From: Thermodesulfobacteriota bacterium
GTDB taxonomy: Bacteria > Desulfobacterota > Desulfomonilia > Desulfomonilales > Desulfomonilaceae
Direction of reading: 5' to 3'
Assembly (NCBI GenBank): GCA_030837305.1
Contig: JAUPKT010000376.1
Coordinates: 1 to 9,339 of the forward strand
Length of the DNA stretch: 9,339 nt
The notes beneath the pieces were generated by a model that did no database searches, was not told the DNA's origin, and was given only the letters and a program-made list of their open reading frames with translations. The translations under genes and the position numbers were made by a program. Below, in pieces: positions 5,580-9,339 of the stretch. How positions within the stretch are numbered: position 1 is the stretch's first letter; every line of letters begins with the position of its first letter.

Positions 5580-6773
5580 ATGGTGATAACAAAGCCCTTT
5601 AAGGTATTGGTTTATCTAGCTATCGTCTGGTTTATCGCTCTAGGTTTATCGCAGCAGTCACGTGCCAATCCTGACGTAAGTGGTGGAGTGGGCATGAGCG
5701 GCGAAGCTTTGTCTGCCGATCAGGCCTTGCAACCCAGCTATCGGGGTTTGCCACGACTGCCGAGTTCGACGCTCCAATCTCAGGGGTCTTCTCGCAGCAC
5801 ACAGACCAGGTCTCAATCGCAATCGTCAAGCTCCGGCAGGGTAACCTATGGTCCGAGCCCTGACCTTTCGGTCAGCGCTCCCCCGCCCATGGCCTATGCG
5901 CAGTCCGGGCAAGTATGCGGTCCGGACGGTTGTCCAGCGCCAGGATACGGTACGGGTTCTCTGATGCCCCCCGTAGGCAGTTTGTTCTCATCCGGGCTTC
6001 CCTTGGGCGGGCCCTATAATGGTCCTGTTCTTCCGAGGATCGGCTTCAGGCAGTTCAATCTCAACGCCAAACTATGGCATGCCAAACTCAACGCCTCGAC
6101 GATTAGATGGGGAGGCAACGGCGCTGGTTGGGGCACGGGTACGAGCCTTGATTACGTGAACGATCTCGGGTTTGGGAAGTACAAGTACATTCCTGAATAT
6201 GAGGCTCGATATCAGATCAGACCCAATTGGGGCATCCGTTTTTCATTTATGCCTTTGCGGTATCAGGACAACTCATATCCGCAGCAGGGATTTTGGTTTG
6301 GGAATATTTGGTATCCGGCGTTCGCATATACGTTGACGAAATGGGACAGGAACATTTACCGATGGGATCTGGTGTACGACTGGTACCAAAAGTGTCATGC
6401 GGTTTCAAGTGTGTTCGCTGGGTATGCGCTCTATGATGACAAACTGACGATCTCCCAACCTGTCCCATTTTGGACACGGACTCGGTCCAGCGGCTGGGGA
6501 CTGGGCTTTGCCGGTTTGAGCTGGGAACGGGTCATTCGGAACCTGGGTGCTTCTACGGCCTCAACGCAGTGCAAATGGAGTGTTCAGTTTGGTGAAGGAT
6601 ATTTTGGATATGACGGGTATGCCGGTGCTCGGATATCAGTTCCCATGGAATGTGGTCGGTACGGTTATGTTGAGTGGGGCTGGCGTTGGGTCGTGTTGCG
6701 GAGAGATTATCCGACAAATGCTGATGTCACGAATATGGACGGATGTATTGGCGCCATGGGATTCGTATTCTGA
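5580..6773 (+). CDS. Predicted outer-membrane beta-barrel protein, family not recognised
   Basis: A 397-residue secreted protein. Residues 1-29 form a signal peptide: a lysine-containing start, a hydrophobic core at about 9-23, and a cleavage site after SRA. Then comes a low-complexity linker rich in Ser, Gln and Pro (about 60-105), with C113 and C118 in CGPDGC. From about 153 to the end the sequence has short alternating aromatic and polar stretches, such as KLWHAKLNAS, GIRFSFMPLRY and YVEWGWRWVVL, separated by Gly/Asn/Asp turns. It ends in GFVF with a terminal Phe, the usual barrel-assembly signal, so a barrel of roughly 8-12 strands is likely. Four more cysteines (C272, C331, C358, C389) lie in the barrel part. 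I recognise no named porin or OmpA family, and the role could be structural, adhesive or transport. AAGGAGG lies six bases before ATG. The gene appears monocistronic, with a terminator about 210 bases downstream. Confidence 0.8.
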   Translation: MVITKPFKVLVYLAIVWFIALGLSQQSRANPDVSGGVGMSGEALSADQALQPSYRGLPRLPSSTLQSQGSSRSTQTRSQSQSSSSGRVTYGPSPDLSVSAPPPMAYAQSGQVCGPDGCPAPGYGTGSLMPPVGSLFSSGLPLGGPYNGPVLPRIGFRQFNLNAKLWHAKLNASTIRWGGNGAGWGTGTSLDYVNDLGFGKYKYIPEYEARYQIRPNWGIRFSFMPLRYQDNSYPQQGFWFGNIWYPAFAYTLTKWDRNIYRWDLVYDWYQKCHAVSSVFAGYALYDDKLTISQPVPFWTRTRSSGWGLGFAGLSWERVIRNLGASTASTQCKWSVQFGEGYFGYDGYAGARISVPMECGRYGYVEWGWRWVVLRRDYPTNADVTNMDGCIGAMGFVF

Positions 6774-7087
6774 TGGGACTTTGTGCGCTCCGCTCCGACG
6801 CGAGGGTACCATGACAAGATTACGCACTTATTTATTGACGTCAAAGGAGGGCGACTCCGTGCTGATGGTTTTCCGAAGAAATCGTGATGGTTGAATGCCT
6901 CCCGTTATGTGAATGTCCCCTGTCATCGGTCTCATGAGCAACCATTTCTTCATAAGCCTTAAGCTCGAAGAGAGCCCGTCTGAAGCCCAGCCTGCTGCCA
7001 CAGGCTGGGCTTTTTTACTGTTTGTTGCAGGCTTATCCGTGCGCTGTGCCGGCCGGCTTCTTTTTGGGAGACACTCACAAGAGGGAA
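6774..7087. other. Spacer between the barrel gene and the Liv operon
   Basis: These 314 bases separate convergent genes. They hold a presumed 3' untranslated stretch of about 209 bases, a perfect 10-base palindrome TTGACGTCAA at 6835-6844, a strong AAAGGAGG (6843-6850) before an 11-codon frame (6859-6894), and the terminator at 6983-7016. The palindrome GCCGGCCGGC, near 7047-7056 and followed by T residues, has no room for a proper loop. No convincing gene is visible. Confidence 0.6.
6983..7016 (+). terminator. Strong intrinsic terminator
   Basis: AAGCCCAGCCT (6983-6993) pairs perfectly with AGGCTGGGCTT (7002-7012) around an eight-base loop, and the T-run covers 7011-7016. It terminates plus-strand transcripts from the barrel gene. 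On the minus strand only two T residues follow the stem, so it would be a weak terminator for the Liv operon, although an A-run precedes the stem there. Confidence 0.9.
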
Positions 7088-7969
7088 CTAGACCCGCTCT
7101 TTGAATTCCTGACCAAGGAGGCCTTCGGGGCGGAGGAGCAGCACGACGATTATAATGATGAAGGCAAGGGTATTTTTGAATGCCATAGAAACGAATCCAC
7201 CTGCGAGGGCTTCGGCGACACCGAGGATGAGACCTCCAATAATGGCCCCGGGTAGACTGTTTAGGCCTCCGAGAATTGCAGCCGCAAATCCTTTCATGAA
7301 CGGCTCGAGCATGAAAAACGGATCAAGCAGGAGCGCAGGGGCAAGAAACAGGCCAGCCAATACGCCCAGGCCAGCCGCCATGCCCCATGAGAAAGCGAGT
7401 ACGCGTCTTGTGGGTATGCCCAGTGTTTGGGCAGCGGGGAGGTTCTCGGAGGTAGCCCTCATGGCGAGTCCTATCTTGGTCTTCTGGACCAGGAGATAGA
7501 ATAGAATGGAGGCGATGAGACTCATTCCAAATGTGCCCAAACTCAGCTGGCTGATACTGATGGTTCCCACTTGATAGAGTTTGAATTCGGACAGGGGGAA
7601 CGGAAAAGACTGGGGTTCGGCTCCACCAAAATACAGGACGCCTCCCTGCAAAATGAGACCGAGCCCGAGGGTCAGGATAATTTGGCCGAGCTGCGTTGCG
7701 TCACGACGCTGTGCCGGCACGAGGATGGAGAAGTAGAATACCATGGCAAGGATTGCGCCAAAGATAATGGCAAGGATTGCGGCAATACCGAAGGGAAGTT
7801 GATGTCCGAGCAAAGCGAATGCGACGAACGTACCCGCGGTGGTAATATCCCCGTGGGCAAAGTTGAGAATACGGGTGGAGCGATAAATCAGGACGAGACC
7901 AATGGCCACGAGTGAATAGACACTACCTGTTGATAATCCTGAGATGGTGTACTGAATTACCTGGTCCAT
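7088..7969 (-). CDS. livH: Branched-chain amino acid-type ABC transporter permease, LivH family
   Basis: One of the two inner-membrane permease subunits of a HAAT-type ABC importer, which takes up branched-chain amino acids, amides, or in some bacteria aromatic and other carboxylic acids. The 293-residue length is normal for LivH. It starts with GLSTGSVYSLVAIGLVLIYR, followed by the LivH hallmark ILNFAHGD near residue 34. It is almost wholly hydrophobic, with about eight membrane segments. The cytoplasmic coupling loop, GGLNSLPGAIIGGLILG near 230-248, contacts the ATPase. The C-terminal LLLRPEGLLG is also typical. Start ATG at 7969 has GGGAG about eight bases upstream. It lies 24 bases after livM and is the last gene of the unit seen here. 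The substrate-binding protein and ATPases (LivK, LivG, LivF) are not in the window. An in-frame 15-base direct repeat encodes two AILA stretches near residues 63-76. Confidence 0.96.
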   Translation of the reverse strand: MDQVIQYTISGLSTGSVYSLVAIGLVLIYRSTRILNFAHGDITTAGTFVAFALLGHQLPFGIAAILAIIFGAILAMVFYFSILVPAQRRDATQLGQIILTLGLGLILQGGVLYFGGAEPQSFPFPLSEFKLYQVGTISISQLSLGTFGMSLIASILFYLLVQKTKIGLAMRATSENLPAAQTLGIPTRRVLAFSWGMAAGLGVLAGLFLAPALLLDPFFMLEPFMKGFAAAILGGLNSLPGAIIGGLILGVAEALAGGFVSMAFKNTLAFIIIIVVLLLRPEGLLGQEFKERV

Positions 7970-7993
7970 GCATACGCTCCCATATGTTTACGC

Positions 7994-8974
7994 TTATCGA
8001 AAAGGCCAATTACGGAAATAAAGTCTCATTTTGAACCACCGACCCGCCAGGCCCCACGGCTCGAAGATAAGGACAATCAGGATGGTTATTCCGAATACGA
8101 CGGGGACCATCTCCTTTAGAGAGCTGAAGAAATGGGGGACCAGAATGACAAAGGCGGCCCCCATGACTGCACCCTCAACGAATGCAAGTCCCCCGATGAT
8201 GACTGCCACTAGGATGGTGATGGATTCCATAAAGGTGAACATGTTCGGTTCGAGAAAACCGATAAACAGGGCATACAAGCCACCTTGAATTCCTGTGTAG
8301 AATGAGCTTATCGCAAATGAGAGAAGTTTGTAATTGGTGAGGTTGACGCCTATGACTTCTGCGGCAATGTCGTTATCCCGGATGGCAATGAAGGCGCGGC
8401 CCATGTACGAAGAAATGATGTTATAAGAGAGGAGTGTAAAAAGCAGTGCGATGATAAAGTTAAAGTAATAGTTGAAACTAATTTTAGTCATGCCGAAGAG
8501 CGGCTCGAGTTTTGGTATGGTGAGCCCCATCCGACCGCCTGAGAGTACTTCAGAGTTGGCGAAGGTCTGGTAGACGGCTATGCCGAATCCCATAGTTGCG
8601 ATGGCGAGATAGGGACCTTTCAATCGCAAGGAGGGAAACCCAACAATCACTCCGAAGAGGCCCGCCACGAGTCCGGCACAGAGCAAGGTGACAGGCCAAG
8701 GGAGGCCTAATCTCGCGAGATGCCCGAACGTGTACGCACCTATGGCGAGGAATCCGGCCTGACCGAATGAGATCTGTCCTGTATAGCCGATCAGGAGATT
8801 TTGTCCCTGTACGCCGATGGCATAGATGCAAATGATGGTGGCGAGGTATGTAATGTGCGTGGGCGCCATAAACGGGAGCAAAGCAAGTGCCAACACGAGT
8901 CCACCAACCCAGACCCTTGTCCATGGCTTTCTGATAAGCTGTAGTTCCTCGCGATAGCTCTCTATTAAATCCAT
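7994..8974 (-). CDS. livM: Branched-chain amino acid-type ABC transporter permease, LivM family
   Basis: The second permease subunit, expected to pair with LivH in the inner membrane. Its 326 residues are usual for LivM. Hallmarks are GQNLLIGYTGQISFGQAGF near 57-75, GFPSLRLKGPYLAIATMGFG near 111-130, AFIAIRDNDIAAEVIGVN near 193-210, and the coupling loop GGLAFVEGAVMGAAFV near 259-274. The C-terminus LIFEPWGLAGRW is also typical. The first 20 residues are polar and precede the first membrane helix. The start ATG lies seven bases after the acyl-CoA synthetase stop. Its ribosome site is weak (TGAG only), so translation is probably coupled to the upstream gene. LivH follows after 24 bases. Substrate is unknown; the upstream acyl-CoA synthetase hints at an organic acid. 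Confidence 0.96.
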   Translation of the reverse strand: MDLIESYREELQLIRKPWTRVWVGGLVLALALLPFMAPTHITYLATIICIYAIGVQGQNLLIGYTGQISFGQAGFLAIGAYTFGHLARLGLPWPVTLLCAGLVAGLFGVIVGFPSLRLKGPYLAIATMGFGIAVYQTFANSEVLSGGRMGLTIPKLEPLFGMTKISFNYYFNFIIALLFTLLSYNIISSYMGRAFIAIRDNDIAAEVIGVNLTNYKLLSFAISSFYTGIQGGLYALFIGFLEPNMFTFMESITILVAVIIGGLAFVEGAVMGAAFVILVPHFFSSLKEMVPVVFGITILIVLIFEPWGLAGRWFKMRLYFRNWPFR

Positions 8975-8981
8975 GTCATGC

Positions 8982-9339
8982 TCAGTTCTTATATAGAGAT
9001 TCGATCAAATCGGAATACCGTTTCTCCAGGAAGCGTCTCTTGACCTTTTTCGTGGGCGTGACGTCGCCGTCTTCCTCATAAAATCTTCTGGGCAACAGTG
9101 CGAATTTTTTGATGCTTTCCACTTTGGACAGCGTTTTGTTTACCTTGAGGACTTCCTGCTCTATGAGCTTGTTTATGTCGGGGTTCTTTGTCAGATCCGC
9201 AAATGTTGTGAAGGGTATCCGATTGTCCTGGGCATACTTGGTGACATTGTCTTCGTCAATGAGAATCAAGGCAGCCAAAAATTTCCGTCCTTCTCCGATT
9301 ACCACGGCATCCTGAATATATGAGCTGAACTTCAACTTA
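8982..9339 (-). CDS. AMP-dependent acyl-CoA synthetase, C-terminal 118 residues (5' end outside window)
   Basis: C-terminal domain of an adenylate-forming enzyme that activates a carboxylic acid to its CoA thioester using ATP. The frame is open to the right edge. A TTG at 9335 is an internal leucine codon preceded in frame by AAG, not a start. The segment KFSSYIQDAVVIGEGRKFLAALI matches the start of the mobile C-terminal domain of long-chain-type synthetases. TPTKKVKRRFLEKRY, about 24-10 residues from the end, contains the expected catalytic lysine region. The full family is about 550-650 residues, so most of the protein, including the ATP-binding motifs, lies outside and the substrate class cannot be told. 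livM begins seven bases downstream, so the genes are co-transcribed. Confidence 0.88.
   Translation of the reverse strand, partial: KLKFSSYIQDAVVIGEGRKFLAALILIDEDNVTKYAQDNRIPFTTFADLTKNPDINKLIEQEVLKVNKTLSKVESIKKFALLPRRFYEEDGDVTPTKKVKRRFLEKRYSDLIESLYKN

Noticed and set aside
6547..6894. A 115-codon plus-strand frame overlapping the 3' part of the barrel gene
   Set aside because: It is out of frame with the barrel gene and overlaps its conserved C-terminal end. Only the last 11 codons after AAAGGAGG seemed worth noting.
7047..7061. GCCGGCCGGC followed by T residues as a second terminator
   Set aside because: The palindrome has no unpaired centre. With a minimal loop only three base pairs remain, too weak for a terminator.

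Overview
The window looks like ordinary chromosomal DNA of a Gram-negative bacterium with an outer membrane. I infer, without proof, a Desulfobacterota (former Deltaproteobacteria) relative. The reasons are a heptose phosphatase, a signal-peptide beta-barrel protein ending in phenylalanine, and a branched-chain-type ABC transporter directly downstream of an acyl-CoA synthetase gene. I see no transposase, integrase, CRISPR array, tRNA, rRNA or phage gene.

Layout from left to right. Positions 1-1702 (minus) hold the first 567 codons of leucyl-tRNA synthetase; its 3' end lies outside the window. A 339-base divergent spacer with overlapping promoter-like sequences separates it from 2042-3673 (plus), a long nucleotide-sugar dehydrogenase. 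Convergent to that gene is a two-gene minus-strand unit: a GmhB-type HAD phosphatase (5174-4587) followed after 13 bases by a YkgJ-type cysteine-cluster protein (4573-3779). An AT-rich divergent spacer (about 5175-5579) then carries a possible 12-codon leader ORF overlapping the phosphatase start, a perfect TATAAT box, an intrinsic-terminator-like hairpin and a TTGACA box. Positions 5580-6773 (plus) encode a predicted outer-membrane beta-barrel protein, and a clear intrinsic terminator sits at 6983-7016. The right end is a minus-strand operon: the 3' end of an acyl-CoA synthetase (beyond 9339 to 8982), LivM (8974-7994) and LivH (7969-7088).

How the genes may work together: the nucleotide-sugar dehydrogenase, the heptose-type phosphatase and the barrel protein all fit cell-envelope construction, but they form three separate transcription units and a joint pathway is only inferred. 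The LivH/LivM/acyl-CoA synthetase unit fits uptake of an organic acid or amino acid and its activation to a CoA thioester.

I found no obviously new multi-gene system. The points most worth a second look are the altered cofactor-binding segment of the dehydrogenase, the barrel protein of unrecognised family, the possible coupled leader peptide before the phosphatase, and the possible short transcript at about 5319-5446.
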